Positions 1 to 9,878 are shown, counted from the stretch's first letter. The stretch: DNA of 64,000 nt from Reyranella sp. (GCF_017305915.1 NZ_JAFKJN010000009.1:62001-126000), one strand, 5' to 3'. Notes: a model not told the origin generated them from the sequence alone. Made by a program: numbers and translations.

Positions 1-96
1 CATGGGTAATTGGCAGATCTGCAATTGCGACTCTGGGAAAAGCATCCCATCTAGTCGTAGTTCGACCACGACAGCCCATCTAAGGAGTCGATCTGG

Positions 97-1050
97 ATGC
101 GGGTTCTTCTGGCTCAACCTCGGGGCTTTTGCGCGGGCGTCGTGCGGGCAATCGATATCGTCAACCGGTCGCTCGAGAAGTTCGGGCCGCCGGTCTATGT
201 GCGTCACGAGATTGTCCACAACCGGCATGTGGTTGAAACGCTCGAGCGCAAGGGCGCGGTGTTCGTCGAGAACCTCGAGGAGATTCCGGACGGGGCGGTG
301 ACGATCTTCAGCGCCCACGGCGTGGCGCAGTCGATCATCGACGAGGCCAAGGGTCGCGGCCTGCCGGTGCTCGACGCGACCTGTCCGTTGGTTACCAAGG
401 TGCATATCCAGGGCAAGCGCTATGTCGCGCGCGGCCGGACCCTGATCCTGATCGGCCATGCCGGCCATCCCGAAGTCGAGGGCACGATCGGGCAGGTCGG
501 CGGGCCGGTTCACCTCGTCTCCACGATCGAGGACGTGGTGCGTCTCGACATTCCCAACGATGCGCCGGTGGCCTACGTCACTCAGACCACGCTCAGCGTC
601 GACGATACCCGCGGCGTCATCGCGTCGCTGCAGGCGCGGTTCAGCGATCTGCAGGGCCCGGATGTCGCGGACATCTGCTATGCCACGCAGCATCGCCAGT
701 CGGGCGTGCGGCAGTTGTGCGACATGGTCGAACTGCTGCTGGTTGTGGGCAGCCAGAATAGCTCCAACTCCAACCGCCTGCGCGAGATCGGTGTGGAGCG
801 CGGCATTCCGAGCTACCTGATAGCCGACGGCAGCGTGCTCGATCCGGCATGGCTCGAGGGCGTGAAGACCGTGGGCCTGACGGCCGGCGCCTCGGCGCCC
901 GAAGAGCTGGTGCTCGACGTCATCGAGGCGCTGCGCCGGCACGGCCCGGTCGAGGTCGAGGAAATGGACGGCGTGCGCGAGACGCTCGAGTTCCGGTTGC
1001 CCCGGGAGCTGCGCGAGCCTGCCGATGAAGCTTTGGTGACGGACCGGTAA
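97..1050 (+). CDS. ispH: 4-hydroxy-3-methylbut-2-enyl diphosphate reductase, copy 1
   Basis: Catalyses the last step of the MEP isoprenoid pathway, reducing HMBPP to IPP and DMAPP with a [4Fe-4S] cluster. The 317-residue protein has the three cluster cysteines in their family contexts: C12 in GFCAG, C95 in DATCPLV and C193 in DICYAT. The HEIVHN and SAHGV segments are also present, and the length is normal. The ATG follows an AAGGAG ribosome site at 81-86. hpnH starts 11 bases after the stop, so the two are probably cotranscribed and this copy likely feeds hopanoid synthesis. A second ispH lies at 41691-42641 with a different neighbourhood. Family assignment is secure; the division of labour between the copies is inference. 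Confidence 0.96.
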   Translation: MRVLLAQPRGFCAGVVRAIDIVNRSLEKFGPPVYVRHEIVHNRHVVETLERKGAVFVENLEEIPDGAVTIFSAHGVAQSIIDEAKGRGLPVLDATCPLVTKVHIQGKRYVARGRTLILIGHAGHPEVEGTIGQVGGPVHLVSTIEDVVRLDIPNDAPVAYVTQTTLSVDDTRGVIASLQARFSDLQGPDVADICYATQHRQSGVRQLCDMVELLLVVGSQNSSNSNRLREIGVERGIPSYLIADGSVLDPAWLEGVKTVGLTAGASAPEELVLDVIEALRRHGPVEVEEMDGVRETLEFRLPRELREPADEALVTDR

Positions 1051-1061
1051 GGAGCGGCGTC

Positions 1062-2210
1062 GTGGGAATTCCTCTGCTGCAGGCGGCCCGCATCGGGGCC
1101 TATGTGCTGCGCCAGCATCTTGTCGGGCGCAAGCGCTATCCGCTGGTGCTGATGCTGGAGCCGTTGTTCCGCTGCAACCTGGCCTGCGCCGGTTGCGGCA
1201 AGATCGACTACCCCGATGAGATCCTCAATCAGCGCCTGTCGTACGACGAGTGCATGGAGGCGATCGACGAATGCGGCGCGCCGGTGGTCTCGGTCGCCGG
1301 CGGCGAGCCGCTGCTCCATCGCGAGATGCCGCAGATCGTCAAGGGCTTCCTTGCGCGCAAGAAGTTCGTGATCCTGTGCACCAACGCGCTGCTGCTGGCC
1401 AAGAAGATCGACGACTTCCAGCCGCATCCGTCCTTCACCTGGTCGATCCATCTCGACGGCAACCAGGCGATGCACGACAAGTCGGTCTGCCAGGGCGGCG
1501 TCTACGACAAGGCGGTTGAGGCGATCCGGCTCGCCAAGTCGAAGGGCTTCCGAGTCAGCATCAACTGCACGTTGTTCAACGATGCCGATCCGGCGGCGGT
1601 CGCCGCCTTCTTCGACGACATGAAGACGCTGGGGCTGGACGGCATCACCGTCTCGCCGGGCTATGCCTACGAGCGCGCGCCCGACCAGCAGCACTTCCTC
1701 AACCGCACCAAGACCAAGGAGCTGTTCCGCGGTGTCCTGGCGCGCGGGCGGGGCGGGCGGAAGTGGCCGTTCAGCCAGTCGATCATGTTCCTGAACTTCC
1801 TCGCGGGGAACGAGGCCTATCACTGCACGCCGTGGGGCAACCCGACGCGCACCGTGTTCGGCTGGCAGAAGCCCTGCTATCTGCTGGGCGAAGGCTACGC
1901 CAAGACCTTCCGCGAGCTGATGGAAGACACCGAGTGGGACAAGTACGGCGTCGGCAACTACGAGAAGTGCGCCGACTGCATGGTCCATTCCGGCTTCGAG
2001 GCCTCGGCGGTGAAGGACATGATGCGTCACCCCGTTAAGGCGGCGGCGATCGCCCTGCGCGGCGTGCGCACCGACGGGCCGATGGCGAAGGACATTCCGA
2101 TCGACCGTCAGCGGCCGGCGGAATTCGTCTTCTCACGGCACGTCGAGCACAAGCTCGCCGAGATCCGGACCGCAGAGTCCGGGTCCAAGCCGGCGGTGCC
2201 CGCGGAGTAG
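1062..2210 (+). CDS. hpnH: Adenosyl-hopene transferase HpnH (radical SAM)
   Basis: HpnH joins the 5'-deoxyadenosyl group to hopene/diploptene, the first step of C35 bacteriohopanepolyol side-chain synthesis. The radical-SAM CxxxCxxC motif is visible at C38, C42 and C45 (FRCNLACAGCGK). Additional cysteines follow in the C-terminal third (CTPWGNP and KCADCMVHSGFE). The start is GTG at 1062, preceded by GGAG, and gives 382 residues, typical of the family. It lies directly behind ispH. Its last 78 bases overlap, in the opposite direction, the end of hpnG, which encodes the enzyme that processes the HpnH product. Confidence 0.95.
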   Translation: MGIPLLQAARIGAYVLRQHLVGRKRYPLVLMLEPLFRCNLACAGCGKIDYPDEILNQRLSYDECMEAIDECGAPVVSVAGGEPLLHREMPQIVKGFLARKKFVILCTNALLLAKKIDDFQPHPSFTWSIHLDGNQAMHDKSVCQGGVYDKAVEAIRLAKSKGFRVSINCTLFNDADPAAVAAFFDDMKTLGLDGITVSPGYAYERAPDQQHFLNRTKTKELFRGVLARGRGGRKWPFSQSIMFLNFLAGNEAYHCTPWGNPTRTVFGWQKPCYLLGEGYAKTFRELMEDTEWDKYGVGNYEKCADCMVHSGFEASAVKDMMRHPVKAAAIALRGVRTDGPMAKDIPIDRQRPAEFVFSRHVEHKLAEIRTAESGSKPAVPAE

Positions 2211-2816
2211 CGCGCGAAAGCTCCGTTCGGCCTCCCAGGCCGTGACGATCAAGCCGGGAAGCTGGCCCGGCTGCGCCAGCAGGCTGCGCAGGACAGCGGG
2301 CAGATCCATCCGACCGTCCGGCTTCATGCCGATGTGTGCGGCCGGCGGCAGCGTGCGGTGCGCCGGATCGCAGACGACGCGCGCCACCGCGAAGGGCAGG
2401 CGATGGCGCGCGGCCACGCGCGCCGCGACGTGCGATTCCATGTCCACGGCAAGCGCGCCGGTCGCGCGATGCAGCGCGGCCTTCTGCGTGACATCCGCCA
2501 CGATGGTGTCGACGCCGAGCAGCAGGCCCCGGACGGCTTCGGGCAGGCGCGCCGCGAGGCGCTCCGTCCAACGGGAATCGGCTGCAATCGATTGGCCGTC
2601 GACAAGCACGCTGTCGGCCAGCACCCAGTCGCCCGCGCGCAAGCCGGGGGCGAGGCCGCCGGCGATGCCGATGCTGATGATGCCCCGTGCCGCGGCGGCG
2701 CGCGCGTCGAGCGTGGCCTCGAGCCGCTTTTGATCGCCGCCGCCCGCCACCGCCTCGATGTCCGGTCCGGCGACGATGCGCCGTTCGCGTTGCAGCCCGG
2801 TGGCAGCGAGGATCAT
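2133..2816 (-). CDS. hpnG: Hopanoid-associated phosphorylase HpnG
   Basis: A nucleoside-phosphorylase-like protein of 227 residues that removes adenine from adenosylhopane to give a ribosyl hopane. The fold signature is visible in the GIISIGIAGGLAPGLRAGD segment (about residues 50-68) and in VDMESH (about 120), the family's substrate-binding stretch. The ATG shares one base with the shc stop (TGATG), which fixes the start. The last 26 codons lie on the opposite strand of the end of hpnH. The conserved ending near GPGLCGPDL falls inside this overlap, so the overlap is probably real and not an over-called end. Confidence 0.9.
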   Translation of the reverse strand: MILAATGLQRERRIVAGPDIEAVAGGGDQKRLEATLDARAAAARGIISIGIAGGLAPGLRAGDWVLADSVLVDGQSIAADSRWTERLAARLPEAVRGLLLGVDTIVADVTQKAALHRATGALAVDMESHVAARVAARHRLPFAVARVVCDPAHRTLPPAAHIGMKPDGRMDLPAVLRSLLAQPGQLPGLIVTAWEAERSFRALLRGHRRLGPGLCGPDLGELVLDVP

Positions 2817-4747
2817 CACATGCCGTGCGCGACGTGCTGGACGTTGCTGCGCCGCAGGTTGCGATAACGCGCCAGCGCCCAGAGCGCGAAGAACTTCGGG
2901 TAGCCGTGATAGCGCAGATAGAACACGCGCGGAAAACCGCCGCCGGTATAGGCGTCCTGCGGCCACAGGCCCGACCCATCCTGCGTGCGCTGCAGCCAGG
3001 CGATGCCGCGCTCGACGGCGGGATGCGCGACCTGCCCTGCCGCCATCAGTCCCAGCAATGCCCAGGCCGTTTGTGACGCGTTGGACGGCGCCGGTTCGTA
3101 GCCGCGATAGTCGAGCTTGTAGCTGGAGCAGTCCTCGCCCCAGCCGCCGTCGGCATTCTGGATCGAGACGAGCCAGTCTACGGCCTTGGCGACGCTCGGC
3201 GCGGTGGCGTCGAGGCCGGCGGCGTTCAGCGCGCACAGCGCCGACCAGGTGCCGTAGATGTAGTTGACGCCCCACCGGCCGAACCAGCTGCCGTCGGCCA
3301 GCTGCTCGCGTTCGAGATAGCCGAGCGCGTCCCGCATGCGTGCGCTGTCGGATTCGCCGAGCTGCGCCAGCATGCTGATGCAGCGCGCGCTCACGTCGGC
3401 GGTCGGCGGATCAAGCAGCGCGCCATGATCGGCGAACGGGATGTTGTTCAGGTAATGGTCGACGTTGTCGGCGTCGAAGGCGGCCCAGCCGCGGTTGCGG
3501 CTCTGCAGGCCGACGGTCCATTCGGTGGCGCGGTCGATCGCCTCGTCGTAGCCGGTGCCGGCCGCGAAGTCGCAGCGCGCGCGGTCCATGGCCATGACGA
3601 TCACGGCGGTGTCGTCGAGATCGGGATAGTGCGCGTTGCGGTACTGGAAGGCCCAGCCGCCCGGCCGCACCTCCGGCCGCCGCTCGGCCCAATCGCCCTT
3701 CACCTCGCACTCCTGCAGCGGCAGCAGCCAGGAGAGGCCGCGTTGCGCGGCGGCGACCGCATCCTTGCCGCCGACCTCCATCAGGGCGTGGCTGACCAGC
3801 GCCGTATCCCACACCGGCGAGACGCAGGGCTGGCAATAGGCCTCGTCCTTGCGGATCACCAGAAGCTTGTCGAGCGCATGGCGGGCGATGGCGCGGTCAG
3901 GATGCTCCGGCGGGTAGCCCAGGGCGTCGTACATCATCACCGCGTTGGCCATGGCGGGATAGATAGCGCCCAGCCCGTCCTCGCCGTTGAGCCGCTCGGT
4001 GACGAACTGCAGGCAGCGGTCGATCGCGCGACGGCGCATCGACTTGGGCCAGAACGGCTCGACCACCTTGAGCACGCGATCCAGCCCGTTGAAGAAGAGA
4101 GCCCAGCCGCGCTTCTGATGGCTCGGCGGCTTGGGCGGCAGCTTGTCGGCCGGCACGAAAAGCTCGGGGAGGCGCACGCCTCGCGGGTTGCGCGCCCGCA
4201 CCTTGAGCGCGGCCAGCACCAGCAAGGGCACCATCACGGTGCGCGCCCAGTAGGACATGCGCGACAGGTGGATGGGGAACCAGCGCGGCAGCAGGATCAG
4301 CTCGACCGGGATGGTCGGCACGTCGTTCCACGAGAGCTCGCCGAACTGCGCCAGCAGAATGCGCGTGAAGACGTTGGCCCGCAGCAGGCCGCCATGCGCC
4401 AGGATCGCGTCGCGCGCCCGCACCATGTGCGGCGCGTCCGAGCTGTCGCCGATCGTCTTCAGGCAGAAATAGGCCTTTATCGACGCGCTGATGTCGAAGG
4501 CGCCGCCATGGAACAGCGGCCAGCCGCCATGGCCGCCCTGGATGCGGCGCAGGTAGACGCCGATCTTGCGCTCGAGCTCCGGGTCGTCCGGCTCGCCGAG
4601 ATACTGGCGCAGCAGGACGTACTCCGAGGGAATCGTCGCGTCGGCCTCGAGCTCGAATACCCAATGCCCATCGCCACGCTGTTCTCCGAGCAGCGCCTGC
4701 GTCGCACGGCCGATGGCAAATTCGAGATCGTCGGGTTTGTCGTTCAT
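2816..4747 (-). CDS. shc: Squalene-hopene cyclase
   Basis: Cyclises squalene to hopene and hopanol at the membrane. The protein has 643 residues, normal for the family. The catalytic acid motif is DLDD at 376-379 (family DxDD). Several QW-type repeats are present, for example near GDGHWVFE (about 25), GGHGGWPLF (about 71) and NADGGWGEDC near the C-terminus. The ATG overlaps the hpnE stop by four bases (ATGA). This corresponds to hpnF in hpn nomenclature. An in-frame upstream extension exists inside hpnE but adds only unrelated arginine-rich sequence, so I reject it. Confidence 0.97.
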   Translation of the reverse strand: MNDKPDDLEFAIGRATQALLGEQRGDGHWVFELEADATIPSEYVLLRQYLGEPDDPELERKIGVYLRRIQGGHGGWPLFHGGAFDISASIKAYFCLKTIGDSSDAPHMVRARDAILAHGGLLRANVFTRILLAQFGELSWNDVPTIPVELILLPRWFPIHLSRMSYWARTVMVPLLVLAALKVRARNPRGVRLPELFVPADKLPPKPPSHQKRGWALFFNGLDRVLKVVEPFWPKSMRRRAIDRCLQFVTERLNGEDGLGAIYPAMANAVMMYDALGYPPEHPDRAIARHALDKLLVIRKDEAYCQPCVSPVWDTALVSHALMEVGGKDAVAAAQRGLSWLLPLQECEVKGDWAERRPEVRPGGWAFQYRNAHYPDLDDTAVIVMAMDRARCDFAAGTGYDEAIDRATEWTVGLQSRNRGWAAFDADNVDHYLNNIPFADHGALLDPPTADVSARCISMLAQLGESDSARMRDALGYLEREQLADGSWFGRWGVNYIYGTWSALCALNAAGLDATAPSVAKAVDWLVSIQNADGGWGEDCSSYKLDYRGYEPAPSNASQTAWALLGLMAAGQVAHPAVERGIAWLQRTQDGSGLWPQDAYTGGGFPRVFYLRYHGYPKFFALWALARYRNLRRSNVQHVAHGM

Positions 4748-5994
4748 GATGAAACAAGTGCTGCGGCACGCTCTCCGGAACGCAGAGCGCCCTCGATCGT
4801 CGCCGGCAACCCTGTAGCGGTCCAATCGCCTGCGAGGAAGAGGTTGGACCAGCGTGTGGCCGATGCAGGGCGTCGCACCTCCTGCGCCGGCGTGGCGGCG
4901 AAGGTGGCGCGCTTCTCCTTGACGATGCGACAAGGCGGCGTCGTGCGGGGCAGGTCATGAACCGCAGCGACGTCCTGCCACAGCAGGTCGGCCAGGGCCT
5001 GTGTATCGGTGTCGATCAGGCGGTCGGCGGCGCTCACGGTGACGGACAGCCTGTCGTCGAAGGCGAAGACCCATTCCGCGGTGCCGCCGATCAGGCCGGT
5101 GATGAGCGGTGTCCCGGCCGGCGGAACCGATTTGAAATGCGCATTGACGATGGCGCAGAACGCGTCGGGCGCGACGAGGCCGGGCAGCAGCTCCTGGGCG
5201 GTCCAGGGCGGCACCGCGAGGATGATGCGATCGTGCGGTCCCAGTTCCTCTTCGCCGTCTGCGAAAGCCAAACCCGCTACCTTGCCATCCTTCAGCTTCA
5301 GCGCGGCCAGGCGACGCCCGAGGCGGACGTCCGCTCCCGATCGGGCGAGGTGCTGCAGCGCCGGGTCGACGAACGCCGCGGCCAGGCTCGGCGTGGCGAC
5401 ACGGGGCTGGATGCTGCGGCCGCCCTTGGCGAAGGTCTCGCGCATCACCGCGCCGGCGAGATCCGCCGATGCGTCTTCGGGCGGCGTATTGAGCACGGAC
5501 ACCAGCAGCGGCCGCAGGAACTTCTCCCAGAGGACTCCGCGGCACGGCAGCACTTCGTCGATGCGCCGGCCGGGATGGCGCCGGATCAGGCTGGCGATGG
5601 CGAGATAGTCGGAGGGACGCGTGGCGGGCACGCGTCGCTTGGCATCCAGGATCCACCAGGGAAGGAGGCCGTCGTTGGGACGCAGCGTCCATGTGCGGCG
5701 CGCGGCGACATCGAAGAAAGGAAAGGCGGCCGTGGCTGGCCCCATGATCCGATCCTCTGCCCCGATGGCGCGCAGATAGCGGCCGACAGCCGGGTTGCCG
5801 GACAGCACGAGGTGATTGCCGTTGTCGATCACCATCCCGAGCTGGCCGTCGTGATAGGAACGGCAGCGTCCGCCGGCCTGTCGCGCCGCTTCCGACAGCA
5901 CGACGCGCACGCCACGGTCCGCGAGCGCGACCGCCGCCGACAATCCGGCCAGTCCCGCTCCCACGACATGGACGCAGCCGGGCCTGGAGGTCAT
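4744..5994 (-). CDS. hpnE: Hydroxysqualene dehydroxylase HpnE
   Basis: FAD-dependent amine-oxidase-fold enzyme that reduces hydroxysqualene to squalene, the last step of the HpnC/D/E route. The N-terminal dinucleotide-binding motif VGAGLAGLSAA spans about residues 11-21. The C-terminal FAD segment FLAGDWTATGLPATIEGA is typical. Length is 416 residues. The chosen ATG overlaps the hpnD stop as ATGA; a longer in-frame start would intrude further into hpnD. Confidence 0.94.
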   Translation of the reverse strand: MTSRPGCVHVVGAGLAGLSAAVALADRGVRVVLSEAARQAGGRCRSYHDGQLGMVIDNGNHLVLSGNPAVGRYLRAIGAEDRIMGPATAAFPFFDVAARRTWTLRPNDGLLPWWILDAKRRVPATRPSDYLAIASLIRRHPGRRIDEVLPCRGVLWEKFLRPLLVSVLNTPPEDASADLAGAVMRETFAKGGRSIQPRVATPSLAAAFVDPALQHLARSGADVRLGRRLAALKLKDGKVAGLAFADGEEELGPHDRIILAVPPWTAQELLPGLVAPDAFCAIVNAHFKSVPPAGTPLITGLIGGTAEWVFAFDDRLSVTVSAADRLIDTDTQALADLLWQDVAAVHDLPRTTPPCRIVKEKRATFAATPAQEVRRPASATRWSNLFLAGDWTATGLPATIEGALRSGERAAALVSS

Positions 5995-6839
5995 CCCAGC
6001 AAGCTGCATCGCGCGACGATCCACAGCAGCCGCGGCTTGCCGATGCGGAGATGCGGGCGCGGCGGCGCCCAGCCCTGCGCCAGCATGTCCTGCAGCAGCG
6101 TGCCGTAAACGGCGGCCATCAGTCTCGGCGCCAGCAGCCGGCCCTTCGGCCTGCCGCGCATCAGCCGGCCGGCGGCCGCGAAGTGATCGAGGGTCCGTGC
6201 GGCCAAGGCGCGGCAGGCGCCGTCGACCCTTGCGTCGCCGATCGCGGCCTGCGGATCGGTCGTGGCGATGCCGGCCTGCTTCAACAGCTCGCGCGGCAGG
6301 TACAGGCGGCCGATGGCGGCATCCTCGTCGAGGTCGCGCAGGATGTTGGTGAGCTGCAGGGCCCGGCCCAGCTCATGCGCCAGCTCGAGGCCGGGCTGGG
6401 TCTCCATGCCGAAGATGCGCGTCGACAGGCGGCCGACCGCCGACGCCACCCGGTCGCAGTAGAGATCGAGCGTGGCGAGATCGGGCGCCCGGATGTCGGC
6501 GGCAACGTCCATCTCCATGCCGTCGACGACGGCCAGGAAATCCGCCTGTTGCAGGCCGAAGGCCCGCACGGCCTCCTCGAGGAACGCGGCCCGCCCCGCC
6601 GGCTTTCCGTCGTAGAGCGCGGCGAGGTCGGTGCGCCAGTCGTCGAGCTCGACCGCGCGCAGCGGCCTGGGGCGTGTGCCGTCGTCGGCGATGTCGTCGA
6701 CCATGCGGCAGAAGCGATAGATGGCGAACATCGCTGCGCGCTCGGCCTTCGGCAGGATGCGCATGGCGAGGTAGAAGGAGCTGCCGGACACCTGCGCCTG
6801 CAGCGCCTGGTCATCGGCGTCGGCCTGCTGGATGGTCAT
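5991..6839 (-). CDS. hpnD: Presqualene diphosphate synthase HpnD
   Basis: Condenses two farnesyl diphosphates to presqualene diphosphate. It belongs to the squalene/phytoene synthase family (282 residues). Both Mg-diphosphate motifs are present: DDIAD at 48-52 and NILRDLDED at 165-173, together with the GRLYLP segment. The ATG overlaps the hpnC stop by four bases. It was separated from its paralogue hpnC by motif context: NILRD..ED is characteristic of HpnD. Confidence 0.95.
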   Translation of the reverse strand: MTIQQADADDQALQAQVSGSSFYLAMRILPKAERAAMFAIYRFCRMVDDIADDGTRPRPLRAVELDDWRTDLAALYDGKPAGRAAFLEEAVRAFGLQQADFLAVVDGMEMDVAADIRAPDLATLDLYCDRVASAVGRLSTRIFGMETQPGLELAHELGRALQLTNILRDLDEDAAIGRLYLPRELLKQAGIATTDPQAAIGDARVDGACRALAARTLDHFAAAGRLMRGRPKGRLLAPRLMAAVYGTLLQDMLAQGWAPPRPHLRIGKPRLLWIVARCSLLG

Positions 6840-7720
6840 CCGCGCCCACCACGCAACCGGGGTTGCTTGTGGCGCCCTATCCCGCCGAGCCAGCCGATCG
6901 CGACGCCGAACGCGCCGCGCAGGGAGAGGCCGACGGCCTCGATCGGGCGATGATGGACACGCTCCGACAGCGGATCGCGGCGCCTGAGGCGAACGACGAG
7001 GTCCTCCGCCAGAGCCTGGATGACGCCGACCTCCAGGGCCAGGCGCCGGTCGGCGATTCCACCGGCAAAGGAGCGCGACTGTTCCAGCAGGCTGCCGGTG
7101 CGGTTCGCCAGGGCCGAGAGGGTGCGCCGCAATCCGGTCGAGGCTTGCGCGGCTGCAAGAGCTTCGACGGTCTCGCCCTGCGCCGCCAGCGCATCGAGCG
7201 GGATGTAGACGCGATCGAGCGCGCGATAGTCCTTGGCGCAATCCTGCAGGTGGTTGATCACCTGCAAAGCAGTGCAGAGCGCGTCGTTGGCGGGCCACAG
7301 TGTCGTCGGCTCGCCGTGCAGGTCGAGCACGAAACGCCCGACCGGCGACGCCGAATAGCGGCAGTAGTCCATGAGCTCGGACCAGTCGGCGTAGCGCCGC
7401 TTGGTGACGTCGCGGCGGAACGCCTCCAGGAGATCGAGCGCGTGCTGGTCGGTGACGCCGCGCGCCTGCAGCACGACGCGCAGCGCCGCGCCTTCTGCGT
7501 TGGCGCCGGCATCGCCGCGCAACGCGGCTTCCATGCGCGCCAACTGGTCGAGCTTCTGCCGCTCGTCGGCCTGCGGATGATCCGCGACGTCGTCGGCGGC
7601 GCGCGCGAATCGATAGAAGGCCAGGATCGGCGCCCGCAGCTCGCGGCGCACGAGCCACGAGGCGACCGGGAAGTTCTCGTCCCGATGGCCCTTACCCGAA
7701 GCGAAATCGGCGGACGTCAC
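6836..7720 (-). CDS. hpnC: Hydroxysqualene synthase HpnC
   Basis: Converts presqualene diphosphate to hydroxysqualene. It is a squalene/phytoene-synthase fold protein of 294 residues. The first aspartate motif is DDVAD at 43-47; the second is DCAKD at 160-164 in NHLQDCAKDY. The N-terminal ENFPVAS stretch matches the HpnC type. The start is GTG at 7720, overlapping the hpnB stop as GTGA, consistent with the coupled pattern of the whole operon. Confidence 0.94.
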   Translation of the reverse strand: MTSADFASGKGHRDENFPVASWLVRRELRAPILAFYRFARAADDVADHPQADERQKLDQLARMEAALRGDAGANAEGAALRVVLQARGVTDQHALDLLEAFRRDVTKRRYADWSELMDYCRYSASPVGRFVLDLHGEPTTLWPANDALCTALQVINHLQDCAKDYRALDRVYIPLDALAAQGETVEALAAAQASTGLRRTLSALANRTGSLLEQSRSFAGGIADRRLALEVGVIQALAEDLVVRLRRRDPLSERVHHRPIEAVGLSLRGAFGVAIGWLGGIGRHKQPRLRGGRG

Positions 7721-8868
7721 GGCTCGCTCACCATCGCCTGGGCGCGGCCTTTCCACATGCCGCCGCGACCGCGCCAGACCGCCAGCGCGGACTGCACGGT
7801 GAACAGCGTGTAGGAAGCGGCGGTCGCCGGCAGCGCAAGTCCCCAGAGCGGCGAGATGCGGTAGAAGCGCAGCATCGGCTGGAAGGCCACCGCCATCAGC
7901 AGCCAGGCGCCAAGTCCGGCCATCTGCGCGAGCCCGGAGCCGAACAGCGCCAGGAGGACCGGCACCAGATAGGTGACGACCATGCCGGCGACGGTCCCGG
8001 CCAGCAGCAGCGGCGAGTAGTCGAGCTGCGCGTAGGCGGAGCGCGAGACCATGTGGCCGATGTCCCATAGCCCGCCGTAGGGCCTGAGACTCGTGGCGCG
8101 CCGCGTCAGGCCGAGCCAGATCGGGCCCTCGGCCTTCAGTTGGCGGGCGAGCGCACAGTCGTCGATGATATTGGCGCGGATCGCCGCGATGCTGCCGGCC
8201 CGTTGCAGCGCGTCGCGCTTCACCAGCATGCAGCCGCCGGCAGCGGCCGCGAGGTGCCGCTTCCGGTCGTTCACCCAGGCGAAGGGGTAGAGCATCTGGA
8301 AGAAGAAGACGAAGGCGGGGATCAGAAAACGTTCGGCCCAGCTTCGGCAGGAGAGCTCGGCCATCAGCGACACCAGGACGAGGCCATCGCGCTCGGCGCG
8401 GGCCGCCAGGGAGCGCAGCGCATCGGGCGCGTGGCCGATATCGGCATCGGTCAGCAGAATGTAGTCCGGTTCGCCCGACGCGGTGGCCTGCTGCACGCCC
8501 TGCTGCTGGGCCCACAGCTTGCCGGTCCATCCCGCCGGTAGCGCCGACCCGCGTAGAACTTGCAGGCGTTCATCGTTGCCGGCAGCAGCCAGGGCCTTGG
8601 CCGCGGTGCCGTCCTCGCTGCCGTCGTCCACCAGCACGATGCGGAAGGAACCGGGATAGTCCTGGCGCATCAGGCTCGAGATCGAGTGCGCGATCACGTC
8701 GGCTTCGTTGCGGGCGGGCACGACGGCCACGACGCTCGGCCATCGCGCCGGCGGCGGAAGGTTCTCGCGGTCGTCACGCTCGCGCGTCAGCCAGAAGCCG
8801 CCGCGCGCGGCCACCAGGCAGAGCCAGATCGCGAACGCCAGCAGGCCAAGAGCCGTCACCGCGCTCAT
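7717..8868 (-). CDS. hpnB: Hopanoid-associated glycosyltransferase HpnB
   Basis: Membrane-anchored family 2 glycosyltransferase of 383 residues. An N-terminal hydrophobic segment (about 5-22) precedes the GT-A domain, with PARNEAD (51-57), DDGSEDG (81-87) and the metal-binding DAD at 141-143. The hydrophobic stretches after about residue 285 look like two or three membrane spans. It is found in hpn clusters; its exact sugar substrate on hopanoids is not established. The ATG overlaps the hpnA stop (ATGA). Confidence 0.9.
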   Translation of the reverse strand: MSAVTALGLLAFAIWLCLVAARGGFWLTRERDDRENLPPPARWPSVVAVVPARNEADVIAHSISSLMRQDYPGSFRIVLVDDGSEDGTAAKALAAAGNDERLQVLRGSALPAGWTGKLWAQQQGVQQATASGEPDYILLTDADIGHAPDALRSLAARAERDGLVLVSLMAELSCRSWAERFLIPAFVFFFQMLYPFAWVNDRKRHLAAAAGGCMLVKRDALQRAGSIAAIRANIIDDCALARQLKAEGPIWLGLTRRATSLRPYGGLWDIGHMVSRSAYAQLDYSPLLLAGTVAGMVVTYLVPVLLALFGSGLAQMAGLGAWLLMAVAFQPMLRFYRISPLWGLALPATAASYTLFTVQSALAVWRGRGGMWKGRAQAMVSEP

Positions 8869-9878
8869 GTCAGGTAACCGGCCTTGCGGAACCACGCGAG
8901 CGCGTCGATCACGCCCTCCTGATAGGCGCGGGCGCGATAGCCCAGCTCGCGCTCGGCCTTCGCCGAGGTGAAGAACATGTGATAGCGCGACATGCGCAGG
9001 GCATCGACAGTCAGCAGCGGTTCCTTGCCGGTGATGCGCGCGAACGCTTCGGCGCCGTAGGCGAGGGGAAAGAGCGGCGCGCGCGGCAGGCGGATGCGCG
9101 GCGCGCGCCGACCGGCGGCATCGGCGATCGTCGCCAGCAACTTGCGCAGCGGCACGTTCTCGCCGCCCAGGATGTAGCGTTCGCCGATCCGGCCGCGCTC
9201 GAAGGCCAGCAGATGGCCCTCCGCGATGTCGTCGACATGCGCGAAGTTCAGGCCGGTGTCGACGAAGGCCGGGATCCGGCCGCGCGCCGCATCGAGAAGA
9301 ATGCGCCCCGTCGGCGTCGGCTTGATGTCGCGCGGGCCGATCGGCGTCGTCGGGTTGACGATGACGGCCGGCAGCCTGTCGCGCTGGGCCATGGCCTCGA
9401 CCGCGCGCTCCGCCAGGGTCTTGCTCCGCTTGTAGGTGCCGATCGCCTCGTCGGGGGAAAGCGGCGCGCTTTCATCGACCGGTTTCGTTGCGCCCGCCAC
9501 CTTCAGGGCGGCGACGCTGCTGGTGTAGACGACGCGCTCGACGCCCGCGGCCAGCGCTTCCTGCATCAGGGTGCGGGTGCCCTCGACGTTGACGCGCAGG
9601 ATGACCGAGGGATCGCGCGCCCAGAACCGATAGTCGGCCGCGACATGGAAGAGATAGCGCACTCCCTGCAGCGCAGTGCCGAGCGACGGCCGGTCGGTGA
9701 GGTCGCCGGCCACGATCTCGCAAGCCAGGTCCGCAAGGTTGTCGCGCGGGCTGGTCGGACGGACGAGCGCGCGCACCTCGGCGCCGCGGGCAACCAGCGC
9801 GCGCGCGACCGCCGACCCGAGGAAGCCGGACGCTCCCGTCACCAGGACGCGATCACCCGCCTGCAGGGCTGCCTTCAT
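8865..9878 (-). CDS. hpnA: Hopanoid-associated sugar epimerase HpnA
   Basis: Extended short-chain dehydrogenase/reductase with 337 residues. It shows the Rossmann motif GASGFLG (15-21) and the catalytic YKRSK (Y149, K153), and resembles dihydroflavonol 4-reductases. In hpn clusters it is thought to act on the sugar part of composite hopanoids; the reaction is inferred from the family. The start codon lies inside the 3' end of the upstream ferritin-like gene (26-base overlap), tying the two genes into one transcript. Confidence 0.92.
   Translation of the reverse strand: MKAALQAGDRVLVTGASGFLGSAVARALVARGAEVRALVRPTSPRDNLADLACEIVAGDLTDRPSLGTALQGVRYLFHVAADYRFWARDPSVILRVNVEGTRTLMQEALAAGVERVVYTSSVAALKVAGATKPVDESAPLSPDEAIGTYKRSKTLAERAVEAMAQRDRLPAVIVNPTTPIGPRDIKPTPTGRILLDAARGRIPAFVDTGLNFAHVDDIAEGHLLAFERGRIGERYILGGENVPLRKLLATIADAAGRRAPRIRLPRAPLFPLAYGAEAFARITGKEPLLTVDALRMSRYHMFFTSAKAERELGYRARAYQEGVIDALAWFRKAGYLT

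Noticed and set aside
3425..4960. A plus-strand frame opposite shc
   Set aside because: Rich in RDHVG-type residues, typical of antisense frames in this DNA; shc is certain.
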